Program-made: the position numbers and the translations under genes
Part shown: positions 55,026-64,000 of the stretch, in pieces
Layout of the letters: every line of letters begins with the position of its first letter
Position numbering within the stretch: the first letter of the stretch is position 1
NCBI GenBank assembly: GCA_014529385.2
Contig: CM043955.1
Location: forward strand, 137,999,108-138,063,107
DNA length: 64,000 nt
From: Adiantum capillus-veneris
Lineage: Eukaryota > Streptophyta > Polypodiopsida > Polypodiales > Pteridaceae
Direction of reading: 5' to 3'
The notes under the pieces: model-generated
Seen by the model: only the letters and a program-made list of their open reading frames with translations
Databases searched by the model: none
What the model was told of the DNA's origin: nothing

Positions 55026-56420
55026 ATGGGTGATCATGTTGAGCAACAGGGTATGCATTTTGACCCAACAACAATGAAGATGTTTCAAGCATTTGCAATG
55101 CTCATGCAACAACAACATGCCACTGAAAGAAGGGAGATTTCAGCAACGAAGGCCATACAAGCGGTCGTCAACAGAATGGATCAATTCAATGGCAAAGATG
55201 TAACCAAGTACTTACGCGAGTATGTTAAGGAGATGGAGTTGCATCGTGTGTCAGAAGGTGAGATGATTGAAAGCTTTGAGCTAGTTGTTGCTCCAAAAAT
55301 TAGGGAGCATGTTAGGGCAATTAAAGACGGGCATGGGAGAAATTGGGAAGAACTCAAAGTAGCTTTAAAGGAAGAATATTTCATGGAGGACTCTGAGAGA
55401 GTGACCAAAAGGACATTCTTAGTATGGGTAGTCAAGCCAAAGCAAGGACTATCAATAACAGAGCTACTTAGGGAATTTGAGCGGCGCTATGCACAACTCA
55501 CTAGGATAGAAAGGGCCACACTAGATGCAGAGAAGACAGATCTTTTCTTACAAGCTGCAGGTAAAGAGTTTCAAGAAAATTTGGAGCTTCTTCTTGAAGA
55601 TAAAGATGCTGAGCAAGGACTAAAGACCGACTGGAATGAGGTTGAACGTGCTGTCTCACTGCTTGCCAAACGAAAAAGAAGAAGGGACAAGATGGTAGTA
55701 AACACTACAAGTCCTTCCACCTCAACTTCTGACAAAATGGTAAAGCCTACTTTTATCGCTCCCAAGTTTGATGAGTCCATGCTAGATGAGCTTGTGAAGG
55801 GAATGCGTGACTTGAAGGTGAAGTTTGCAAAGCTTGAAGAAAAAGGCCAACCATCAGGGCCACTTCCTAGGCAAAGACAACAGCCCAAAGAAGGGTTTGT
55901 TAATAGATGTATTTGGTGTGGTAGTACAGACCATGTAAAAGGGGATTGTGATGATTTTAGTGATGCTTTGTCAAAAGATGTTGTCTTTTTTAAGGATGGT
56001 AAAATCCACTTAAGAGAGACAGGTCTACCCTTGAGAACTAACTTTGGGAAGGGGGGAATGCAAACCTTAGTTGAAGATATGGCAACCAAGCATGCCACCT
56101 CTTCAGTTGAGGCAGCTACTTATGGAGTAAAAATTGAACATTTTTGTGATGAAGAGGTGAGTGACCATCATGGTGAAATTTGGCCAAATGTCATGCAATT
56201 AGCTAAAAAGGGAAAGCTTACAAAAGAGATTCTACATGAAGCAGGTGATTGCATACGTCTAGAAATAGGATGGAATGATCCAGTGGACTCATTGTCAGTG
56301 CATGCCTACATTACAAAATGCCAACAAAATGAGGCAATTGTAGAAGAGAAGCGCAGACGTGAGAATGCTGATGAAGGACCATCAAAAAGAGCTTCTAGAA
56401 GTGGGGAAAGAAGCGACTGA
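55026..56420 (+). pseudogene. gag: gag (element B), truncated by stop
   Basis: 464 codons from ATG 55026 (MGDHVEQQGM); this start is preferred because it follows the leader and matches copy A. The N-terminal two thirds is the helical Gag; a CX2CX4HX4C zinc knuckle (CIWCGSTDHVKGDC) begins at residue 295. A TGA at 56418, where copy A has TCA, ends the frame. Codons continue to match copy A beyond the stop until the insertion at 56575. Gag would bind and package element RNA. It may still be made as a truncated but knuckle-containing protein. Confidence 0.85.
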
Positions 56421-56570
56421 ATGCCTTCTCAAACACCCTCAACACAAGGAGCATCTCCACCTGAAGTACTCATGGAGGAGTCTACAACAGGAAAGAAGAA
56501 AGAGCCAACGAAAGGTAAGACAAAAGGCCCAACTTATAAACTACAATCTGATATTGAGGTTGCTACAGAT

Positions 56571-57917
56571 TTAACACTAGGTTGGTAACCTAACAGGACA
56601 TAAAAGTGTCCTTCAAGGGTTTTGAAAAAAACCTCCAAAACCATAGTAGATCCACTCATTTTGTAAAATCCTTTCATGAGGTTATAGTTCAAGGCCTACT
56701 ACACATGGAAAAAATAAGAAACTTGTAAAATTCCTCATCTTTTGGTCACACCAAGCCTCCAAAGTTGATGGACCAGTACATTTTCATGAAAACAGACATT
56801 TCTTACGTTTTGTTGCATAAAAATAAGATTAGGGATTTTTGTAGGACTTGAGATAAATTCCCTAGTTAACTTCAATGGGTTGGTGATTAGAACATATGAT
56901 TGCTTCTCACTCTCTATTTTTTGTTTTGCCAAAAGAAATAGGTACAAAAAAGTTGAATTTTTACCATTCTGCAAACCTATCATCAAAGTTTCTATAGCCA
57001 CGCTCAATACAAATAATATATGCATGTTTTCTTAGTTCCCTATTGTCCTTTAGGTTCATAAGGAGCCATGGATCATGTCAAAAGAATAATACATCTCTTA
57101 CCAAGGGGAACCTTGGGGACAAATATGAAGTGCTAAATACAGCAAACATGAAAAAACTGGGTTCAACATTATGAGTTGTGGAATCCCATAGAAACTATTC
57201 AATATCTAGCCAAATTTGATCCTCACGACTAGATATGGTTACTACCTACAAAATGCATGTAGTTGTCACAAGAAACTAACAATATTGAAAAAGCTATACT
57301 TGATATAGTAGAATGTTTCGTTTTCTTCTATAATTGAAAAAATCAACCATCGTTGTCTACTATGCAAAATAGGGTATTAGGTGCCCTAAAACTTAAGGAA
57401 TATTAGCTTTATGTTACAATATGCGACATAGAAAATCAAAACTGCATTTGGATATTATGAAAGCCACCAAAAAAATCATAGAAGAGCTAAAATTGGCTAA
57501 AAAACAGGATTTGACAATTTTTGTAATTTGGTCATAACTTACAACTTTAACATTTATTTCTCCCTAGAAGCATTAGGACATGTCGAGGACTACTAAAGAT
57601 AGTTCTCTAGCATTATAGACCTCACAAACATGAATTCTAGAGTGGTATAGTTGCAAAAAGTTGAAAAAAGCCAAAAACAGGACCCGTTTTTTCACACAGT
57701 TTAGGTTGTGAAATGTTGTGCAAGGACAAGGTTAAAGATGGAATTGATATTCCAAAAAAATGTCGAGTTTTTTTCAGCTCATGAGACAACTTTCTAGATA
57801 GATAGCACCTCAAAATCCATTTTGAAACTCTTGACATAATTCAAGGAAAATGGTCACTTAACAGGACATAAAAGTGTCCCAGGACATAAAAGTGTCCCAT
57901 TACCAACCTAGTGTTAA
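56571..57917. mobile_element. TIR insertion with TTAA duplication inside gag-pol
   Basis: The insertion occupies 56575-57913 (1339 bp) with ends CACTAGGTTGGTAA and TTACCAACCTAGTG, perfect 14-bp inverted repeats, flanked by TTAA on both sides (56571-56574 and 57914-57917). Element A shows the empty site, CAGATTTAAAGAAA. Both subterminal regions carry AACAGGACATAAAAGTGTCC, with GGACATAAAAGTGTCC present twice in tandem at the right. No long frame is present, so it is non-autonomous. TTAA suggests a piggyBac-like or other TTAA-targeting superfamily; the CACTAG ends do not fit a family I know for certain. Confidence 0.85.
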
Positions 57918-58636
57918 AGAAAGTCTTGGAGGAAAGGATCTTGAATAGCAAGATTGAGTTTACTCTGGGAGAAGTTCTTGGCATTGCAAAGCGTGAATTC
58001 CATGAGGAGATCATTGACATCATCAAGAGGAAGAGGCAAACCCTTGCTGAAGTTTCTCGTCCACAGGTTGAAGGGGCAACCTCAAAGACACAAGGGATGC
58101 AACTGCAAAATAAGGAGAATGATGGAGTTGTGGTAGGATGCTACCAATCTAGTGGGAGAGTGAAGCAAGTGTATTTCTCAAATGATGATGAAGAAGTTGA
58201 AGATATTCCTAGGAGTTACTATTCACGAAGTCATTGGGCAAGGGCTACTACAGAAACTTTGGTCAAGGTAGGTGATCTTGAAGAGCCATTTGTTGCCTTG
58301 ATTGACCATGGTTCAGAAATAAACATAATGTCAAAGAGTCTCTACAACAAGTGCAAATGGCCGATGGACACAGATCATGGTTGGATAGTAAAAGTGGCAA
58401 ACAATTCATCCGGTGAATTGTATGCAGCATGTCCAAGTGTGAAGGTGACAATAGGTGATGTAAAGATTGACCAAAACTTCTTTGTTCAAGATACATCTTC
58501 ATATCATCTCATCCTTGGACAACCCTACATTGTGGGAGTTCGAATGGAAACAAAGGTAATGGCATTGGTTCAGCATATGCTAGAATACGTAGCAAAGATG
58601 GTAAACGAGCTGTCCAATTTCTCACAGTCTGTGTAA
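57918..58636 (+). pseudogene. Ty3 protease region (element B)
   Basis: Resumes the polyprotein after the insertion. The active-site segment is LIDHGSEIN (GAC codon at 58304), followed by LILGQPY. As in element A, the triad is D-H-G and not D-S/T-G. A single-base deletion near 58561 relative to element A shifts the frame, which then stops at 58636. Confidence 0.8.
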
Positions 58637-58811
58637 ACCATGAAAGAAATCGTGACAACCTCAGAGAACATCCTCTACCAAAGGTAAGCAAAGAGTTTCA
58701 TGATCATAGAGAAATGATGGGTTTTGGCCAAGTACCATTGTAAAGCGGGATTGCAGTGGTACAGAAAGAAAAAGGGTCTCGCCTGATCCAAAAATAGGTG
58801 AAAATTTCTCG

Positions 58812-60026
58812 ATGAGCTCCTTGGTAACAAGGAATGGATCAGTATGTTTTACAAAACTTGAAGATTTGAAGAGATATGAGAGGCAATATGTGCATAATGT
58901 ACAAATAGGCATGAAAAAGAGTGGGTTGCTAAAGCCTACTGAAAATGTTTTGAGTTTGTGTGAACAAGTTTCTTTTGTAGATACTATGGGTGAGCTTGAT
59001 GCTATAATGAGGTCTAATTTGCATCTTGAAAATGAAGTTGTGGAAGTTTGCTCTATGGAAATTTATCAAGTAATAGAAGCCTTTAAAGAAAGCCAAACAG
59101 TCGGCCCAGAAGTCCATGTTGAAACTAAATACAAGAGTGTAGCAAAGAAGGTGAAACCAGTAGCTTCACCCTTACCACCCAACAACAAGGAAAAGATTGA
59201 ACAGGCTTCTTTACAACCAAGTTTGCGGAATCCTAAAAAGATCGGGCATACCTTCACAAAGGAGTCCTTTCAAGAGTTGCAGATTGGTTGCGAGGAGTTT
59301 CTAACACAGGAGGAGACAAAGTGCTTCAAAGAAATGCTTTCAAAGCATGGTAAGGCTTTTGCATTTGAGCCACATGAGATAGGATGTGTTGATCCTTATA
59401 TTGTAGCTCATATGGTAATTTTCACAATACCTCATGTGCCTTGGAATCTGCGGCCTATTCCGGTTCCAAAGGCTCATTTGCCAAAGTTAGTAGAGCTACT
59501 GAATGAGAAAATCAAAATGGGAATCTTGGAGCCTTCTTGTGCTCCATACTCAAACAGGTGGTTCACAGTTCCAAAGAAGAATGGTTCTCTACGCTTCATC
59601 CAAGATATGCAACCAGTGAACAAGGTGACAATTAGAAATGTAGGTACAGGTCCAATTGTGGATGAATTTGCAGAGGCGTTTGCAGGGAGGGCAATCTACT
59701 CAATGGGGGATCTCTACTCAGGGTATGATCAATTTCAGCTTGCAATCGAAAGCAGAGACTTGACAACCATGAGGACACCTTTGGGTTTGGTAAGGATGTG
59801 TACCTTGCCACAGGGAGCAACCAACTCGGTTGCACATATGATGAATGGGATGAATAAGGTCTTACGTGACTTTATTCCTCAAATCACAATGCCTTTCATT
59901 GATGATTTGCCTATCAAAGGATGTGAAGAAAGTGACAAAGATGAAGCTTTGGATCTCAAGGGATGTCGTAGGTTTGTGGTAAATCACATAAATGATTGTG
60001 ATAAAATTTTGTCTAGGCTGGAATAA
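58812..60026 (+). pseudogene. pol: Connector and reverse transcriptase (element B)
   Basis: 404 codons open. The linker covers about 150 residues, then RT: WFTVPKKNGSLRFIQDMQP, the SGYDQFQL motif, the LPQGATNSVAHMMN motif and the catalytic box F-I-D-D (59894-59905). The frame ends at TAA 60024 where element A has GAA. RT would copy element RNA in particles. All core RT motifs are present, so only the upstream frameshift and this stop prevent a continuous product. Confidence 0.88.
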
Positions 60027-60770
60027 GTGAATCTTACATTGTCAAGGAAAAAGTCTATGTTTGGTGTCAAAGAAGTGCTCATTCTGGGGCACAGGTGCGG
60101 GCCATATGGTAGGAAACCTTGTCCATCAAAGGTAGATGCCATCCAAAGAATGAACGAAACATGCACTAGCATCACTGAAGCTAGAAGGTTTCTGGGAGCA
60201 TGTGTCTTCTATGTTATTTGGATTCCACATTATGCACATGTAGCTGATCCTCTTTATCAGCTGCTTAGAAAGAATCAAAAGTTTAAATGGACAGAAGCAC
60301 ATGTAAAATCCATGAAAAAGCTAAAAGAGTTACTCCAGTCAGCAACGACTTTGAGAAAGGTAGACTATGAGTGTCAAAGGACAGTGATTGTGACAGTAGA
60401 TACCAGTCCTACAGGGATTGGATGGGCAATAGGGCAAGATGACAAAGAAGGACACAGGTATGTGGTAAGATTTGGAGCAAAGGTACTAAGTGCTTGCCAA
60501 AGAAACTATCCACAGATAAAGAGAGAGTTATGGGGTATGGTTACAGCCTTGAAAAGAGGGAAAGAGTACCTAATTGGTGCATGTGTGGTTGTAGAAACAG
60601 ATTGTCTACCACTTCTTGGGATGATTACAAGCTGCTCAACACCAGACATTGCTATGTTGCGGTGGATTGCCTACATTAAGTCCTTAAATCTCGAGCTTAA
60701 GCACATTGCAGGTAAAGACAATACAGTGGCAGATATTCTATCAAGGGCAAGGTATGAAGATGAGTCGTAA
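60027..60770 (+). pseudogene. RNase H region (element B)
   Basis: Continues the RT thumb, then RNase H: TVDTSPTGIGWAIG (first Asp), KRELWGM (Glu) and VVETDCLPL (Asp), with the final HIAGKDNTVADILSR helix carrying the last conserved His/Asp. The frame ends in TAA at 60768, where element A has CAA. RNase H degrades the RNA strand during reverse transcription. Confidence 0.85.
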
Positions 60771-62129
60771 ATGATTGATGAGGGAGATGATGTAGGCACA
60801 AAATTCTATTCTATGTCTCATGTCAAAGGTAACAATGTCTGCATGACTAATTCACTTGAATTGTTCTTGAAAGATCTTTATGAAGGTGATTGGCTTTCTA
60901 TTGGAAGGTACTTGAGTACTCTAACAAAACAGGATGATTGGTCTGAACAAGAATTCAAGAGGATACACAGGAAAGCATATGGGTACTTTTTAAGGGATGG
61001 TTACTTGTGGAAGCATCCTAAGAAAAAGGGTGCTACACCACAACGGGTTATATGTAAAAAAGAGACTCAAGTAAAGCTCATGCAAGAATTTCATGAGAGT
61101 ATATGGGCTGGACACAGGGGTGTGTGGGCAACCTTCTCCAAGTTGAAAGAAAAATACTGATGGAAGGGTATGTATAAAGATGTATCTCAGTTTGTAGAGT
61201 CATGTGTAACTTGTCAAATGTATTCAAATGTTCGACATCGTGATGGATTGCACCCTACATATCCACTAGCCATGCACTATAAATGGGTTGTGGATCTAGT
61301 CACAATGCCTTTAGGACTCTGGCAGATGAGATACTTGGTTCTTGTACGAGAGGACCTAACTAACCAAGTTGAAGGAAGAGCATTAAGAGCTAAGACCACA
61401 GAAGCTTTGTGCAAATTCCTTCTTGATGAGGTGATTTGCCGTTATGGTTGTGTGGGAAAAATCACTGCAGATCGAGGTGAACTGGATGCCGAAGAAGCAA
61501 GGGAGTTCTTTTCTAGATTAGGAATCAAGCTTTCTCTTACTACAGCTTACAACCCTGAAGGCAATGGAAAGAGTGAAAGAGGGCATCCTCCTATCATCAA
61601 AGCTTTGGCCAAGGCTTGCGAAGGAAGAGTTGGTGAGTGGCCAAAATTGTTACCATATGCTTTATGGGCTGATCGTACAACACATAGCTCAGTAACTGGC
61701 TACATGCCTGCGGAGCTAATGCATGGTCAAAAGCCAGTGATGCCGATTGAGGATACAATTCCCACATGGAATGTACTACCTTGGCAAGAGGGGCTTAGTA
61801 GGGAAGATCTCCTTGCACTGCGTATAAGGCAGCTAGAGAGAAGACCTGGAGACATTGAAGCTGCAAAAGAACGACTCAAAAATGCAAGGTTGAAAAACAA
61901 GGACTATTTTGATAAGCGACATCGACTCAGGAGCAAAGCAATTGACAAAGGTGACTGGGTTTTAGTGTATGATAGTAGCCTTGATAACCAGCCCACAGTC
62001 ATGCGTAAGTTCTCAAAAAGATGGTTTGGACCGTATGTTGTAAAGCATGTGCATGAAAATGCTACTTACAGCTTGTCTGAACTAGATGGTACAGAAGTAA
62101 AGATTCCCATTGCAGGAAAAAAGGATTAA
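60771..62129 (+). pseudogene. Integrase (element B)
   Basis: Zinc-binding domain with H..H (HESIWAGH) and C..C (CVTC), split by TGA at 61158. The catalytic core has the first Asp in WVVDLVTMP, the second in TADRGELD and Glu in GNGKSERGHPP, that is the D,D-35-E arrangement. The C-terminal domain ends in the GPY/F module (WFGPYVV). Integrase inserts the DNA copy into the genome. An extra A near 62124 shifts the frame before the acidic tail. Element A lost this whole core, so B is the only integrase in the window. Confidence 0.88.
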
Positions 62130-62317
62130 AATGTTTAAGAGAAGAGGAGATAATGATCTAGAAGATATGGATGAGGAAGAAGAGAAAAACACAGGTGAAG
62201 ATCAAAGTGAACATGAAGCTCTGGAATCATCAAGTAAAGAAGAAGACAAGGAAGATGTACAAGAGGTCTAATCTTACAAAGAGACAATGTGGCACATACC
62301 GGAGGATGTGCAGGTTT

Positions 62318-62329
62318 AGAGGGGGTGGA
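62318..62329 (+). promoter_or_regulatory. Polypurine tract of element B
   Basis: AGAGGGGGTGGA immediately before the 3' LTR start TGTCG at 62330, identical to element A. Confidence 0.88.
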
Positions 62330-64000
62330 TGTCGTGCTGTGACACGTACATAGTGGGAACGCATGCTACAAGATCTATCTTGTATTTTTTTAGATACATA
62401 ATTATATTTCCTATAGTGTACATATACATATTTAAGTATAATAATAAGCCTTCTATCTCATCCTATTATTTTTCTCAAGGGTAACATATCCTTACTTTAC
62501 CATCAGAAAATACTATGGGAAAAGCATCGATAGCTCCCCCTCTTTAACTTGGGACAAAAAGCATTGATTCTTTATTTCTACTATTTCATTATCATCTCAC
62601 ACCCTAGTTAGATCCTATATATAGGGTAATCTCCAATATATATATATTCTATGTATTTTTTATACTTTTCTTATATTTCTTTTTAAATAGCTACTAGGAG
62701 AGAATCAAATCCTAGTGGGACACTAGGTGGCATGATTTCAAAGATACACTTATTTTAATGCATTATTGCAAGCATGATTACAAAACTTTGTCAAGGAGCA
62801 ATGTCATGCTTTCATATGGCATGAGGTGTCCTTTGGAATTAAATGAAAGTCTAGGCTAAGGAGACCACATGAAGACTTTTTCTGCCATAAATGGACCCTA
62901 TTTTGATGAATTTTTTACACAAGGTTCCAATCCAAATTGGAAAACAATTTTAAAATGAAAATCGTAGCTAATGAGCTGAAGTTTTTTCCCGTATTTTTAC
63001 TTTTTTATTTGGAGCCACGGTTCAGGAGATATGATCAAAATACTGGACCCCAGTCTGCCCACATCATACAGGGATAGCTCATTTCCAACTTTTCCAATTC
63101 CTTTCACACTGGCTCCTCTCTTCTTGTGTAAACCCTTGGGGGTTCCCTTCACCTATAAAAAGGGACCTCTTCTTCCTTGGAAGGAACTCAAGCATTCAAG
63201 CCATTGATGAGAGGAATTCATGAGGGAGTGAGTAGTAACGCCTAATTGTACTTAGCCATTAACATAAGCCCAAGCCTACACTTTTTCCTAGAGGGAGACT
63301 AGCCATTCTTGCAACAAGCTAACCTTGGAAGATCAACTCTAATCAAATAAGGTCTTGCACTTGGTGTATCAATCAAAGTGGAATTATCCACTCTTCTTCT
63401 CTCTCCCATCAATAATGGTGCCGAAGGGTTTCAAGTAAAATGTGTTCTACATTGATGTTTTCTTGATTTCTTGTTGTTTTCATTTTCATCTCTAATCCAA
63501 CATATACATATATATGTATCTAATCTCATCTCCTTAACCAAACCTATCTCTCTGATTCTTAGTAATTCATCCTCTCTAGGTTCTCTTTGCTACAGGTACA
63601 TCTCTCCTCGCAATATCCTTATTGCCTACGGGCAAGAATAGGGCTTGGGAGGGAAACTTCTCATCTCTTCACTTCTCTCATATCTACATTTTTCACATAC
63701 TATCCTAGATGAATAACCCACATGATGATCATTTCCATCGCTTTCACTCTTTACGATCTATTAGAATTAACGTATGGATTAGCCGTAAAATACACTTTCA
63801 ACAACGTATAGTGTTTCTCTTCGGCCCTGAAAGGCTCAATGAAATACTTCTATCACCGGATCCCATCATACTACCTCTCATAGACTATAATTTTTCTTTT
63901 GACGTAAGCGTAGTTATCTTGCTATGAACCAAGAGGATTTGTACACACAATTAATCCCAATCACTAGACAAAATATATATATTATGGTAAGCACAAAACT
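62330..64000 (+). mobile_element. 3' LTR of element B (cut by window end)
   Basis: 1671 bp of the LTR are in view, almost identical to 52964-54640. Differences include CACATGAAGACTTTTTC for CACAAGAAGACTTTTGC, CATACAGGGATAG for CATGCAGGGACAG, and single-base changes. The high similarity points to a fairly recent insertion. Confidence 0.93.

Larger units (their letters stand above)
52964..64000 (+). mobile_element. Ty3-type LTR retrotransposon, copy B (right end outside window)
   Basis: A nearly complete element: 5' LTR 52964-54972, primer-binding site, gag, protease, RT, RNase H, integrase, polypurine tract 62318-62329 and 3' LTR from 62330 to beyond the window. The two LTRs differ at only a handful of sites over the 1671 bp that can be compared. 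The domain order protease-RT-RNaseH-integrase is the Ty3 order. No chromodomain is seen after the GPY/F module. Several premature stops, a frameshift and a 1339-bp insertion make it non-autonomous. Confidence 0.95.

Noticed and set aside
57637-57837. 66-codon frame within the TTAA insertion as a transposase remnant
   Set aside because: Too short, AT-rich and without any motif; the insertion appears non-coding.

Overview
The window looks like nuclear DNA from a land plant with a large, repeat-rich genome. The evidence is Ty3-type LTR retrotransposons, CACTA (En/Spm) DNA transposons with tnp2 and TnpA-like genes, a LINE-type DUF4283 ORF1, a U6 snRNA relic and long GA/CT, CA/GT and TA microsatellites. 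I cannot name the species. I see no convincing free-standing host gene: almost everything recognisable is a transposable element, most of it decayed and nested.

Layout. 1-15166: a rearranged Ty3 element (A, + strand). Its 5' LTR is joined head-to-head to an inverted fragment of the same family, its integrase is deleted, and its 3' LTR is split by a CACTA element (CACTA-3, 8857-14612, target duplication AAA). 15172-29524: older debris, comprising a leader/primer-binding-site relic of an LTR element on the - strand, a Ty3 gag-protease-RT relic (- strand, about 15950-18109), a second gag relic behind an LTR and Met-type primer site (24481-26200), a LINE C-terminal relic (- strand) and a poly(A)-tailed retroposed insertion carrying U6 in antisense. 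29525-36195 and 38130-45016: two related CACTA elements (CACTA-1 on +, CACTA-2 on -), each with exact 3-bp target duplications (CTA, CAA), forming a large inverted pair around a 1.9-kb spacer. 45017-52963: short LTR-like repeat pairs, microsatellites and a LINE ORF1-like relic. 52964-64000: a Ty3 element (B) of the same family as A, with a complete 2009-bp 5' LTR, gag, protease, RT-RNase H and integrase regions, and a 3' LTR cut by the window end. B is interrupted by a 1339-bp terminal-inverted-repeat insertion flanked by TTAA.

Gene logic. In the Ty3 family gag, protease, RT, RNase H and integrase would be one gag-pol unit driven by the LTR TATA box; both copies here are broken. In the CACTA elements a tnp2 transposase gene (transposase-associated domain, tnp2 core, DUF4216) is followed on the same strand by a TnpA-like gene with a Ptta/En/Spm-type C-terminus. 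The termini carry arrays of a GCGTCGCTAT-type motif, the expected binding sites for a TnpA-like protein.

Most interesting: (1) CACTA-1 and CACTA-2 carry a captured heavy-metal-associated (HMA) domain gene fragment and a tRNA-like relic. (2) The CACTA-2 tnp2 gene can be read as five exons totalling exactly 2676 nt with no internal stop, although the catalytic core has been removed. (3) A hairpin upstream of tnp2 is kept in all three CACTA copies with a compensatory base change. (4) A retroposon carries antisense U6. (5) A TTAA-flanked insertion of uncertain superfamily lies inside element B.
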